From positions 124,001 through 188,000 of the forward strand of contig NW_026870556.1 in assembly GCF_963576545.1 (NCBI RefSeq): a DNA stretch of 64,000 bases, read 5' to 3'. This stretch comes from Limanda limanda (Eukaryota; Chordata; Actinopteri; Pleuronectiformes; Pleuronectidae). The number at the start of each line of letters is the position of its first letter. Within the stretch, counting starts at the first letter, position 1. The notes under the pieces are model-generated. The model saw only the letters and a program-made list of their open reading frames with translations, did not search any database and was not told where the DNA came from. Below are positions 10,108-22,004 of the stretch, in pieces. The position numbers were made by a program, and so were the translations under genes.

Positions 10108-11247
10108 GATATTCTTGAATAACTGTTTTTGTGAAGGTCGGAGAGACTTGCAAGTAGGCTCTACCCCCACTAAATGGGGTAGCGCGCATCGATCGGTACC
10201 ATCCTTGAGCTTCTCCGACTTTCGGAAGGGTTAGGGTTAGGGTTAGGGATGAAAGCACATAGGAGAAAGAGATATTCTTGAATAACTTTTTTTGTGAAGG
10301 TCGGAGAGACTTGCAAGTAGGCTCTACCCCCACTAAATGGGGTAGCGCGCATCGATCGGTACCATCCTTGAGCTTCTCCGACTTTCGGAAGGGTTAGGGT
10401 TAGGGTTAGGGATGAAAGCACATAGGAGAAAGAGATATTCTTGAATAACTTTTTTTGTGAAGGTCGGAGAGACTTGCAAGTAGGCTCTACCCCCACTAAA
10501 TGGGGTAGCGCGCATCGATCGGTACCATCCTTGAGCTTCTCCGACTTTCGGAAGGGTTAGGGTTAGGGTTAGGGATGAAAGCACATAGGAGAAAGAGATA
10601 TTCTTGAATAACTTTTTTTGTGAAGGTCGGAGAGACTTGCAAGTAGGCTCTACCCCCACTAAATGGGGTAGCGCGCATCGATCGGTACCATCCTTGAGCT
10701 TCTCCGACTTTCGGAAGGGTTAGGGTTAGGGTTAGGGATGAAAGCACATAGGAGAAAGAGATATTCTTGAATAACTGTTTTTGTGAAGGTCGGAGAGACT
10801 TGCAAGTAGGCTCTACCCCCACTAAATGGGGTAGCGCGCATCGATCGGTACCATCCTTGAGCTTCTCCGACTTTCGGAAGGGTTAGGGTTAGGGTTAGGG
10901 ATGAAAGCACATAGGAGAAAGAGATATTCTTGAATAACTTTTTTTGTGAAGGTCGGAGAGACTTGCAAGTAGGCTCTACCCCCACTAAATGGGGTAGCGC
11001 GCATCGATCGGTACCATCCTTGAGCTTCTCCGACTTTCGGAAGGGTTAGGGTTAGGGTTAGGGATGAAAGCACATAGGAGAAAGAGATATTCTTGAATAA
11101 CTTTTTTGTGAAGGTCGGAGAGACTTGCAAGTAGGCTCTACCCCCACTAAATGGGGTAGCGCGCATCGATCGGTACCATCCTTGAGCTTCTCCGACTTTT
11201 GGAAGGGTTAGGGTTAGGGTTAGGGATGAAAGCACATAGGAGAAAGA
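9619..11247 (+). repeat. Longest B-free run: ten A monomers
   Basis: Ten A monomers in a row sit between B 9464 and B 11248 (10 x 163, less one T, equals 1629 bp). Elsewhere one to four A separate Bs, apart from the neighbouring eight-A run. Markers repeat every 652 bp (four A): the G-interrupted T-run occurs at 10108 and 10760. The run therefore grew by a four-monomer duplication. The copy 2 equivalent is 37535-39162. Confidence 0.9.
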
Positions 11248-11891
11248 GATATTCTTGAATAACTTTTTTTGTGAAGGTCGGAGAGACTTGGAAAGTGGTT
11301 GCATCTGGACTAATTTGGGTCCTGCAGATCGATTGGTACCATCCCCGAGCTTGTACGACCTTCGGAAGAGGTCGACCGACGAAATTCCCCCAAATCTGAG
11401 GAGATATTCTTGAATAACTTTTTTTGTGAAGGTCGGAGAGACTTGCAAGTAGGCTCTACCCCCACTAAATGGGGTAGCGCGCATCGATCGGTACCATCCT
11501 TGAGCTTCTCCGACTTTCGGAAGGGTTAGGGTTAGGGTTAGGGATGAAAGCACATAGGAGAAAGAGATATTCTTGAATAACTTTTTTTGTGAAGGTCGGA
11601 GAGACTTGCAAGTAGGCTCTACCCCCACTAAATGGGGTAGCGCGCATCGATCAGTACCATCCTTGAGCTTCTCCGACTTTCGGAAGGGTTAGGGTTAGGG
11701 TTAGGGATGAAAGCACATAGGAGAAAGAGATATTCTTGAATAACTTTTTTTGTGAAGGTCGGAGAGACTTGCAAGTAGGCTCTACCCCCACTAAATGGGG
11801 TAGCGCGCATCGATCGGTACCATCCTTGAGCTTCTCCGACTTTCGGAAGGGTTAGGGTTAGGGTTAGGGATGAAAGCACATAGGAGAAAGA
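10760..11891 (+). repeat. 1132 bp block duplicated at offset 1784 (second)
   Basis: This is the second occurrence of the 8976-10107 block. It includes the other six-T A monomer of copy 1, at 11086-11247, and B at 11248. The equivalent in copy 2 lies at offset 27915. Confidence 0.88.
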
Positions 11892-12700
11892 GATATTCTT
11901 GAATAACTTTTTTTGTGAAGGTCGGAGAGACTTGCAAGTAGGCTCTACCCCCACTAAATGGGGTAGCGCGCATCGATCGGTACCATCCTTGAGCTTCTCT
12001 GACTTTCGGAAGGGTTACGGTTAGGGTTAGGGATGAAAGCACATAGGAGAAAGAGATATTCTTGAATAACTTTTTTTGTGAAGGTCGGAGAGACTTGCAA
12101 GTAGGCTCTACCCCCACTAAATGGGGTAGCGCGCATCGATCGGTAACATCCTTGAGCTTCTCCGACTTTCGGAAGGGTTAGGGTTAGGGTTAGGGATGAA
12201 AGCACATAGGAGAAAGAGATATTCTTGAATAACTTTTTTTGTGAAGGTCGGAGAGACTTGCAAGTAGGCTCTACCCCCACTAAATGGGGTAGCGCGCATC
12301 GATCGGTACCATCCTTGAGCTTCTCCGACTTTCGGAAGGGTTAGGGTTAGGGTTAGGGATGAAAGCACATAGGAGAAAGAGATATTCTTGAATAACTTTT
12401 TTTGTGAAGGTCGGAGAGACTTGCAAGTAGGCTCTACCCCCACTAAATGGGGTAGCGCGCATCGATCGGTACCATCCTTGAGCTTCTCCGACTTTCGGAA
12501 GGGTTAGGGTTAGGGATGAAAGCACATAGGAGAAAGAGATATTCTTGAATAACTTTTTTTGTGAAGGTCGGAGAGACTTGCAAGTAGGCTCTACCCCCAC
12601 TAAATGGGGTAGCGCGCATCGATCGGTACCATCGTTGAGCTTCTCCGACTTTCGGAAGGGTTAGGGTTAGGGTTAGGGATGAAAGCACATAGGAGAAAGA
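11403..12700 (+). repeat. Second B-poor run: eight A monomers
   Basis: Eight A monomers, one of them 157 bp, lie between B 11248 and B 12701. The run contains private changes: CTTCTCTGAC near 11997, TTACGG at 12018 which breaks the telomeric block, and GGTAACATCC near 12143 which breaks the otherwise common GGTACC. All three recur in copy 2 at offset 27915 (near 39912, 39933, 40058). Confidence 0.9.
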
Positions 12701-13175
12701 GATATTCTTGAATAACTTTTTTTGTGAAGGTCGGAGAGACTTGGAAAGTGGTTGCATCTGGACTAATTTGGGTCCTGCGGATCGATTGGTACCATCCCCG
12801 AGCTTGTACGACCTTCGGAAGAGGTCGACCGACGAAATTCCCCCAAATCTGAGGAGATATTCTTGAATAACTTTTTTTGTGAAGGTCGGAGAGACTTGCA
12901 ACTAGGCTCTACCCCCACTAAATGGGGTAGCGCGCATCGATCGGTACCATCCTTGAGCTTCTCCGACTTTCGGAAGGGTTAGGGTTAGGGATGAAAGCAC
13001 ATAGGAGAAAGAGATATTCTTGAATAACTTTTTTTGTGAAGGTCGGAGAGACTTGCAAGTAGGCTCTACCCCCACTAAATGGAGTTGCGCGCATCGATCG
13101 GTACCATCCTTGAGCTTCTCCGACTTTCGGAAGGGTTAGGGTTAGGGTTAGGGATGAAAGCACATAGGAGAAAGA
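12701..13175 (+). repeat. Short A/B stretch with two short or variant A monomers
   Basis: B at 12701 (CTGCGG type) is followed by a 157 bp A at 12856 with CAACTAGGC and by the GGAGTTGCG A at 13013. It matches 40616-41090 in copy 2. Nothing other than satellite is present. Confidence 0.9.
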
Positions 13176-14137
13176 GATATTCTTGAATAACTTTTTTTGT
13201 GAAGGTCGGAGAGACTTGCAAGTAGGCTCTACCCCCACTAAATGGGGTAGCGCGCATCGATCGGTACCATCCTTGAGCTTCTCCGACTTTCGGAAGGGTT
13301 AGGGTTAGGGTTAGGGATGAAAGCACATAGGAGAAAGAGATATTCTTGAATAACTTTTTTTGTGAAGGTCGGAGAGACTTGGAAAGTGGTTGCATCTGGA
13401 CTAATTTGGGTCCTGCAGATCGATTGGTACCATCCCCGAGCTTGTACGACCTTCGGAAGAGGTCGACCGACGAAATTCCCCCAAATCTGAGGAGATATTC
13501 TTGAATAACTGTTTTTGTGAAGGTCGGAGAGACTTGCAAGTAGGCTCTACCCCCACTAAATGGGGTAGCGCGCATCGATCGGTACCATCCTTGAGCTTCT
13601 CCGACTTTCGGAAGGGTTAGGGTTAGGGTTAGGGATGAAAGCACATAGGAGAAAGAGATATTCTTGAATAACTTTTTTTGTGAAGGTCGGAGAGACTTGC
13701 AAGTAGGCTCTACCCCCACTAAATGGGGTAGCGCGCATCGATCGGTACCATCCTTGAGCTTCTCCGACTTTCGGAAGGGTTAGGGTTAGGGTTAGGGATG
13801 AAAGCACATAGGAGAAAGAGATATTCTTGAATAACTTTTTTTGTGAAGGTCGGAGAGACTTGCAAGTAGGCTCTACCCCCACTAAATGGGGTAGCGCGCA
13901 TCGATCGGTACCATCCTTGAGCTTCTCCGACTTTTGGAAGGGTTAGGGTTAGGGTTAGGGATGAAAGCACATAGGAGAAAGAGATATTCTTGAATAACTT
14001 TTTTTGTGAAGGTCGGAGAGACTTGGAAAGTGGTTGCATCTGGACTAATTTGGGTCCTGCAGATCGATTGGTACCATCCCCGAGCTTGTACGACCTTCGG
14101 AAGAGGTCGACCGACGAAATTCCCCCAAATCTGAGGA
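13176..14137 (+). repeat. 962 bp tandem duplication, first half (copy 1)
   Basis: The order A, B (13339, CTGCAG), A with G-interrupted T-run (13494), A, A with TTTTGGAAG (13820), B (13983) is repeated at 14138-15099 with B at 14301 and 14945. Copy 2 has the same pair at 41091-42052 and 42053-43014, so this duplication is older than the long repeat. Confidence 0.88.
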
Positions 14138-15099
14138 GATATTCTTGAATAACTTTTTTTGTGAAGGTCGGAGAGACTTGCAAGTAGGCTCTACCCCCAC
14201 TAAATGGGGTAGCGCGCATCGATCGGTACCATCCTTGAGCTTCTCCGACTTTCGGAAGGGTTAGGGTTAGGGTTAGGGATGAAAGCACATAGGAGAAAGA
14301 GATATTCTTGAATAACTTTTTTTGTGAAGGTCGGAGAGACTTGGAAAGTGGTTGCATCTGGACTAATTTGGGTCCTGCAGATCGATTGGTACCATCCCCG
14401 AGCTTGTACGACCTTCGGAAGAGGTCGACCGACGAAATTCCCCCAAATCTGAGGAGATATTCTTGAATAACTGTTTTTGTGAAGGTCGGAGAGACTTGCA
14501 AGTAGGCTCTACCCCCACTAAATGGGGTAGCGCGCATCGATCGGTACCATCCTTGAGCTTCTCCGACTTTCGGAAGGGTTAGGGTTAGGGTTAGGGATGA
14601 AAGCACATAGGAGAAAGAGATATTCTTGAATAACTTTTTTTGTGAAGGTCGGAGAGACTTGCAAGTAGGCTCTACCCCCACTAAATGGGGTAGCGCGCAT
14701 CGATCGGTACCATCCTTGAGCTTCTCCGACTTTCGGAAGGGTTAGGGTTAGGGTTAGGGATGAAAGCACATAGGAGAAAGAGATATTCTTGAATAACTTT
14801 TTTTGTGAAGGTCGGAGAGACTTGCAAGTAGGCTCTACCCCCACTAAATGGGGTAGCGCGCATCGATCGGTACCATCCTTGAGCTTCTCCGACTTTTGGA
14901 AGGGTTAGGGTTAGGGTTAGGGATGAAAGCACATAGGAGAAAGAGATATTCTTGAATAACTTTTTTTGTGAAGGTCGGAGAGACTTGGAAAGTGGTTGCA
15001 TCTGGACTAATTTGGGTCCTGCAGATCGATTGGTACCATCCCCGAGCTTGTACGACCTTCGGAAGAGGTCGACCGACGAAATTCCCCCAAATCTGAGGA
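14138..15099 (+). repeat. 962 bp tandem duplication, second half (copy 1)
   Basis: This is the repeat of 13176-14137. The copy 2 equivalent starts at 42053, which is also where the 6742 bp duplication of copy 2 begins as far as the markers can tell. Confidence 0.88.
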
Positions 15100-18000
15100 G
15101 ATATTCTTGAATAACTTTTTTTGTGAAGGTCGGAGAGACTTGCAAGTAGGCTCTACCCCCACTAAATGGGGTAGCGCGCATCGATCGGTACCATCCTTGA
15201 GCTTCTCCGACTTTCGGAAGGGTTAGGGTTAGGGTTAGGGATGAAAGCACATAGGAGAAAGAGATATTCTTGAATAACTTTTTTTGTGAAGGTCGGAGAG
15301 ACTTGCAAGTAGGCTCTACCCCCACTAAATGGGGTAGCGCGCATCGATCGGTACCATCCTTGAGCTTCTCCGACTTTCGGAAGGGTTAGGGTTAGGGTTA
15401 GGGATGAAAGCACATAGGAGAAAGAGATATTCTTGAATAACTTTTTTTGTGAAGGTCGGAGAGACTTGCAAGTAGGCTCTACCCCCACTAAATGGGGTAG
15501 CGCGCATCGATCGGTACCATCGTTGAGCTTCTCCGACTTTCGGAAGGGTTAGGGTTAGGGTTAGGGATGAAAGCACATAGGAGAAAGAGATATTCTTGAA
15601 TAACTTTTTTTGTGAAGGTCGGAGAGACTTGGAAAGTGGTTGCATCTGGACTAATTTGGGTCCTGCGGATCGATTGGTACCATCCCCGAGCTTGTACGAC
15701 CTTCGGAAGAGGTCGACCGACGAAATTCCCCCAAATCTGAGGAGATATTCTTGAATAACTTTTTTTGTGAAGGTCGGAGAGACTTGCAAGTAGGCTCTAC
15801 CCCCACTAAATGGGGTAGCGCGCATCGATCGGTACCATCCTTGAGCTTCTCCGACTTTCGGAAGGGTTAGGGTTAGGGTTAGGGATGAAAGCACATAGGA
15901 GAAAGAGATATTCTTGAATAACTTTTTTTGTGAAGGTCGGAGAGACTTGCAAGTAGGCTCTACCCCCACTAAATGGAGTTGCGCGCATCGATCGGTACCA
16001 TCCTTGAGCTTCTCCGACTTTCGGAAGGGTTAGGGTTAGGGTTAGGGATGAAAGCACATAGGAGAAAGAGATATTCTTGAATAACTTTTTTTGTGAAGGT
16101 CGGAGAGACTTGCAAGTAGGCTCTACCCCCACTAAATGGGGTAGCGCGCATCGATCGGTACCATCCTTGAGCTTCTCCAACTTTCGGAAGGGTTAGGGTT
16201 AGGGTTAGGGATGAAAGCACATAGGAGAAAGAGATATTCTTGAATAACTTTTTTTGTGAAGGTCGGAGAGACTTGGAAAGTGGTTGCATCTGGACTAATT
16301 TGGGTCCTGCAGATCGATTGGTACCATCCCCGAGCTTGTACGACCTTCGGAAGAGGTCGACCGACGAAATTCCCCCAAATCTGAGGAGATATTCTTGAAT
16401 AACTGTTTTTGTGAAGGTCGGAGAGACTTGCAAGTAGGCTCTACCCCCACTAAATGGGGTAGCGCGCATCGATCGGTACCATCCTTGAGCTTCTCCGACT
16501 TTCGGAAGGGTTAGGGTTAGGGTTAGGGATGAAAGCACATAGGAGAAAGAGATATTCTTGAATAACTTTTTTTGTGAAGGTCGGAGAGACTTGCAAGTAG
16601 GCTCTACCCCCACTAAATGGGGTAGCGCGCATCGATCGGTACCATCCTTGAGCTTCTCCGACTTTCGGAAGGGTTAGGGTTAGGGTTAGGGATGAAAGCA
16701 CATAGGAGAAAGAGATATTCTTGAATAACTTTTTTTGTGAAGGTCGGAGAGACTTGCAAGTAGGCTCTACCCCCACTAAATGGGGTAGCGCGCATCGATC
16801 GGTACCATCCTTGAGCTTCTCCGACTTTTGGAAGGGTTAGGGTTAGGGTTAGGGATGAAAGCACATAGGAGAAAGAGATATTCTTGAATAACTTTTTTTG
16901 TGAAGGTCGGAGAGACTTGGACAGTGGTTGCATCTGGACTAATTTGGGTCCTGCAGATCGATTGGTACCATCACCGAGCTTGTACGACCTTCGGAAGAGG
17001 TCGACCGACGAAATTCCCCCAAATCTGAGGAGATATTCTTGAATAACTTTTTTTGTGAAGGTCGGAGAGACTTGCAAGTAGGCTCTACCCCCACTAAATG
17101 GGGTAGCGCGCATCGATCGGTACCATCCTTGAGCTTCTCCGACTTTCGGAAGGGTTAGGGTTAGGGTTAGGGATGAAAGCACATAGGAGAAAGAGATATT
17201 CTTGAATAACTTTTTTTGTGAAGGTCGGAGAGACTTGCAAGTAGGCTCTACCCCCACTAAATGGGGTTGCGCGCATCGATCGGTACCATCCTTGAGCTTC
17301 TCCGACTTTCGGAAGGGTTAGGGTTAGGGTTAGGGATGAAAGCACATAGGAGAAAGAGATATTCTTGAATAACTTTTTTTGTGAAGGTCGGAGAGACTTG
17401 GAAAGTGGTTGCATCTGGACTAATTTGGGTCCTGCGGATCGATTGGTACCATCCCCGAGCTTGTACGACCTTCGAAAGAGGTCGACCGACGAAATTCCCC
17501 CAAATCTGAGGAGATATTCTTGAATAACTTTTTTTGTGAAGGTCGGAGAGACTTGCAAGTAGGCTCTACCCCCACTAAATGGGGTAGCGCGCATCGATCG
17601 GTACCATCTTTGAGCTTCTCCGACTTTCGGAAGGGTTAGGGTTAGGGTTAGGGATGAAAGCACATAGGAGAAAGAGATATTCTTGAATAACTTTTTTTGT
17701 GAAGGTCGGAGAGACTTGGAAAGTGGTTGCATCTGGACTAATTTGGGTCCTGCAGATCGATTGGTACCATCCCCGAGCTTGTACGACCTTCGGAAGAGGT
17801 CGACCGACGAAATTCCCCCAAATCTGAGGAGATATTCTTGAATAACTGTTTTTGTGAAGGTCGGAGAGACTTGCAAGTAGGCTCTACCCCCACTAAATGG
17901 GGTAGCGCGCATCGATCGGTACCATCCTTGAGCTTCTCCGACTTTCGGAAGGGTTAGGGTTAGGGTTAGGGATGAAAGCACATAGGAGAAAGAGATATTC

Positions 18001-19754
18001 TTGAATAACTTTTTTTGTGAAGGTCGGAGAGACTTGCAAGTAGGCTCTACCCCCACTAAATGGGGTAGCGCGCATCGATCGGTACCATCCTTGAGCTTCT
18101 CCGACTTTCGGAAGGGTTAGGGTTAGGGTTAGGGATGAAAGCACATAGGAGAAAGAGATATTCTTGAATAACTTTTTTTGTGAAGGTCGGAGAGACTTGC
18201 AAGTAGGCTCTACCCCCACTAAATGGGGTAGCGCGCATCGATCGGTACCATCCTTGAGCTTCTCCGACTTTCGGAAGGGTTAGGGTTAGGGTTAGGGATG
18301 AAAGCACATAGGAGAAAGAGATATTCTTGAATAACTTTTTTTGTGAAGGTCGGAGAGACTTGGAAAGTGGTTGCATCTGGACTAATTTGGGTCCTGCGGA
18401 TCGATTGGTACCATCCCCGAGCTTGTACGACCTTCGGAAGAGGTCGACCGACGAAATTCCCCCAAATCTGAGGAGATATTCTTGAATAACTTTTTTTGTG
18501 AAGGTCGGAGAGACTTGCAAGTAGGCTCTACCCCCACTAAATGGGGTAGCGCGCATCGATCGGTACCATCCTTGAGCTTCTCCGACTTTCGGAAGGGTTA
18601 GGGTTAGGGTTAGGGATGAAAGCACATAGGAGAAAGAGATATTCTTGAATAACTTTTTTTGTGAAGGTCGGAGAGACTTGCAAGTAGGCTCTACCCCCAC
18701 TAAATGGGGTTGCGCGCATCGATCAGTACCATCCTTGAGCTTCTCCGACTTTCGGAAGGGTTAGGGTTAGGGTTAGGGATGAAAGCACATAGGAGAAAGA
18801 GATATTCTTGAATAACTTTTTTTGTGAAGGTCGGAGAGACTTGGAAAGTGGTTGCATCTGGACTAATTTGGGTCCTGCGGATCGATTGGTACCATCCCCG
18901 AGCTTGTACGACCTTCGAAAGAGGTCGACCGACGAAATTCCCCCAAATCTGAGGAGATATTCTTGAATAACTTTTTTTGTGAAGGTCGGAGAGACTTGCA
19001 ACTAGGCTCTACCCCCACTAAATGGGGTAGCGCGCATCGATCGGTACCATCCTTGAGCTTCTCCGACTTTCGGAAGGGTTAGGGTTAGGGTTAGGGATGA
19101 AAGCACATAGGAGAAAGAGATATTCTTGAATAACTTTTTTTGTGAAGGTCGGAGAGACTTGGAAAGTGGTTGCATCTGGACTAATTTGGGTCCTGCGGAT
19201 CGATTGGTACCATCCCCGAGCTTGTACGACCTTCGGAAGAGGTCGACCGACGAAATTCCCCCAAATCTGAGGAGATATTCTTGAATAACTTTTTTTGTGA
19301 AGGTCGGAGAGACTTGCAAGTAGGCTCTACCCCCACTAAATGGGGTAGCGCGCATCGATCGGTACCATCCTTGAGCTTCTCCGACTTTCGGAAGGGTTAG
19401 GGTTAGGGTTAGGGATGAAAGCACATAGGAGAAAGAGATATTCTTGAATAACTTTTTTTGTGAAGGTCGGAGAGACTTGGAAAGTGGTTGCATCTGGACT
19501 AATTTGGGTCCTGCGGATCGATTGGTACCATCCCCGAGCTTGTACGACCTTCGGAAGAGGTCGACCGACGAAATTCCCCCAAATCTGAGGAGATATTCTT
19601 GAATAACTGTTTTTGTGAAGGTCGGAGAGACTTGCAAGTAGGCTCTACCCCCACTAAATGGGGTAGCGCGCATCGATCGGTACCATCCTTGAGCTTCTCC
19701 GACTTTCGGAAGGGTTAGGGTTAGGGTTAGGGATGAAAGCACATAGGAGAAAGA
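15100..19754 (+). repeat. Mixed A/B stretch with private marker monomers
   Basis: B monomers start at 15589, 16233, 16877, 17358, 17676, 18320, 18801, 19119 and 19437, all separated by one to three A. The useful private markers are CTCCAACTTT near 16180 and the B at 16877 with GGACAGTGG and CATCACCGAG. Both occur once in copy 1 and twice in copy 2 (near 44092 and 50834; B 44792 and B 51534). Part of this stretch is an older paralog of 22.8-25.4 kb at an offset of 6098. Confidence 0.9.
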
Positions 19755-20879
19755 GATATTCTTGAATAACTTTTTTTGTGAAGGTCGGAGAGACTTGCAA
19801 GTAGGCTCTACCCCCACTAAATGGGGTAGCGCGCATCGATCGGTACCATCCTTGAGCTTCTCCGACTTTCGGAAGGGTTAGGGTTAGGGTTAGGGATGAA
19901 AGCACATAGGAGAAAGAGATATTCTTGAATAACTTTTTTTGTGAAGGTCGGAGAGACTTGCAAGTAGGCTCTACCCCCACTAAATGGGGTAGCGCGCATC
20001 GATCGGTACCATCCTTGAGCTTCTCCGACTTTTGGAAGGGTTAGGGTTAGGGTTAGGGATGAAAGCACATAGGAGAAAGAGATATTCTTGAATAACTTTT
20101 TTTGTGAAGGTCGGAGAGACTTGGAAAGTGGTTGCATCTGGACTAATTTGGGTCCTGCAGATCGATTGGTACCATCCCCGAGCTTGTACGACCTTCGGAA
20201 GAGGTCGACCGACGAAATTCCCCCAAATCTGAGGAGATATTCTTGAATAACTTTTTTTGTGAAGGTCGGAGAGACTTGCAAGTAGGCTCTACCCCCACTA
20301 AATGGGGTAGCGCGCATCGATCGGTACCATCCTTGAGCTTCTCCGACTTTCGGAAGGGTTAGGGTTAGGGTTAGGGATGAAAGCACATAGGAGAAAGAGA
20401 TATTCTTGAATAACTTTTTTTGTGAAGGTCGGAGAGACTTGCAAGTAGGCTCTACCCCCACTAAATGGGGTAGCGCGCATCGATCGGTACCATCTTTGAG
20501 CTTCTCCGACTTTCGGAAGGGTTAGGGTTAGGGTTAGGGATGAAAGCACATAGGAGAAAGAGATATTCTTGAATAACTTTTTTTGTGAAGGTCGGAGAGA
20601 CTTGCAAGTAGGCTCTACCCCCACTAAATGGGGTAGCGCGCATCGATCGGTACCATCGTTGAGCTTCTCCGACTTTCGGAAGGGTTAGGGTTAGGGTTAG
20701 GGATGAAAGCACATAGGAGAAAGAGATATTCTTGAATAACTTTTTTTGTGAAGGTCGGAGAGACTTGGAAAGTGGTTGCATCTGGACTAATTTGGGTCCT
20801 GCGGATCGATTGGTACCATCCCCGAGCTTGTACGACCTTCGGAAGAGGTCGACCGACGAAATTCCCCCAAATCTGAGGA
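19755..20879 (+). repeat. 1125 bp tandem duplication, first half (copy 1 only)
   Basis: The order A, A with TTTTGGAAG (19918), B 20081 (CTGCAG), A, A with ATCTTTGAG, A with ATCGTTGAG, B 20725 (CTGCGG) is repeated at 20880-22004 with B 21206 and 21850. That is five A plus two B (815 + 310 = 1125 bp). Copy 2 does not show this pair in tandem. Confidence 0.9.
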
Positions 20880-22004
20880 GATATTCTTGAATAACTTTTT
20901 TTGTGAAGGTCGGAGAGACTTGCAAGTAGGCTCTACCCCCACTAAATGGGGTAGCGCGCATCGATCGGTACCATCCTTGAGCTTCTCCGACTTTCGGAAG
21001 GGTTAGGGTTAGGGTTAGGGATGAAAGCACATAGGAGAAAGAGATATTCTTGAATAACTTTTTTTGTGAAGGTCGGAGAGACTTGCAAGTAGGCTCTACC
21101 CCCACTAAATGGGGTAGCGCGCATCGATCGGTACCATCCTTGAGCTTCTCCGACTTTTGGAAGGGTTAGGGTTAGGGTTAGGGATGAAAGCACATAGGAG
21201 AAAGAGATATTCTTGAATAACTTTTTTTGTGAAGGTCGGAGAGACTTGGAAAGTGGTTGCATCTGGACTAATTTGGGTCCTGCAGATCGATTGGTACCAT
21301 CCCCGAGCTTGTACGACCTTCGGAAGAGGTCGACCGACGAAATTCCCCCAAATCTGAGGAGATATTCTTGAATAACTTTTTTTGTGAAGGTCGGAGAGAC
21401 TTGCAAGTAGGCTCTACCCCCACTAAATGGGGTAGCGCGCATCGATCGGTACCATCCTTGAGCTTCTCCGACTTTCGGAAGGGTTAGGGTTAGGGTTAGG
21501 GATGAAAGCACATAGGAGAAAGAGATATTCTTGAATAACTTTTTTTGTGAAGGTCGGAGAGACTTGCAAGTAGGCTCTACCCCCACTAAATGGGGTAGCG
21601 CGCATCGATCGGTACCATCTTTGAGCTTCTCCGACTTTCGGAAGGGTTAGGGTTAGGGTTAGGGATGAAAGCACATAGGAGAAAGAGATATTCTTGAATA
21701 ACTTTTTTTGTGAAGGTCGGAGAGACTTGCAAGTAGGCTCTACCCCCACTAAATGGGGTAGCGCGCATCGATCGGTACCATCGTTGAGCTTCTCCGACTT
21801 TCGGAAGGGTTAGGGTTAGGGTTAGGGATGAAAGCACATAGGAGAAAGAGATATTCTTGAATAACTTTTTTTGTGAAGGTCGGAGAGACTTGGAAAGTGG
21901 TTGCATCTGGACTAATTTGGGTCCTGCGGATCGATTGGTACCATCCCCGAGCTTGTACGACCTTCGGAAGAGGTCGACCGACGAAATTCCCCCAAATCTG
22001 AGGA
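20880..22004 (+). repeat. 1125 bp tandem duplication, second half (copy 1 only)
   Basis: This is the repeat of 19755-20879. Markers ATCTTTGAG (near 21619) and ATCGTTGAG (near 21781) sit 1125 bp after their partners (near 20494 and 20656). No sequence difference was noticed between the halves, which suggests a recent event. Confidence 0.9.
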
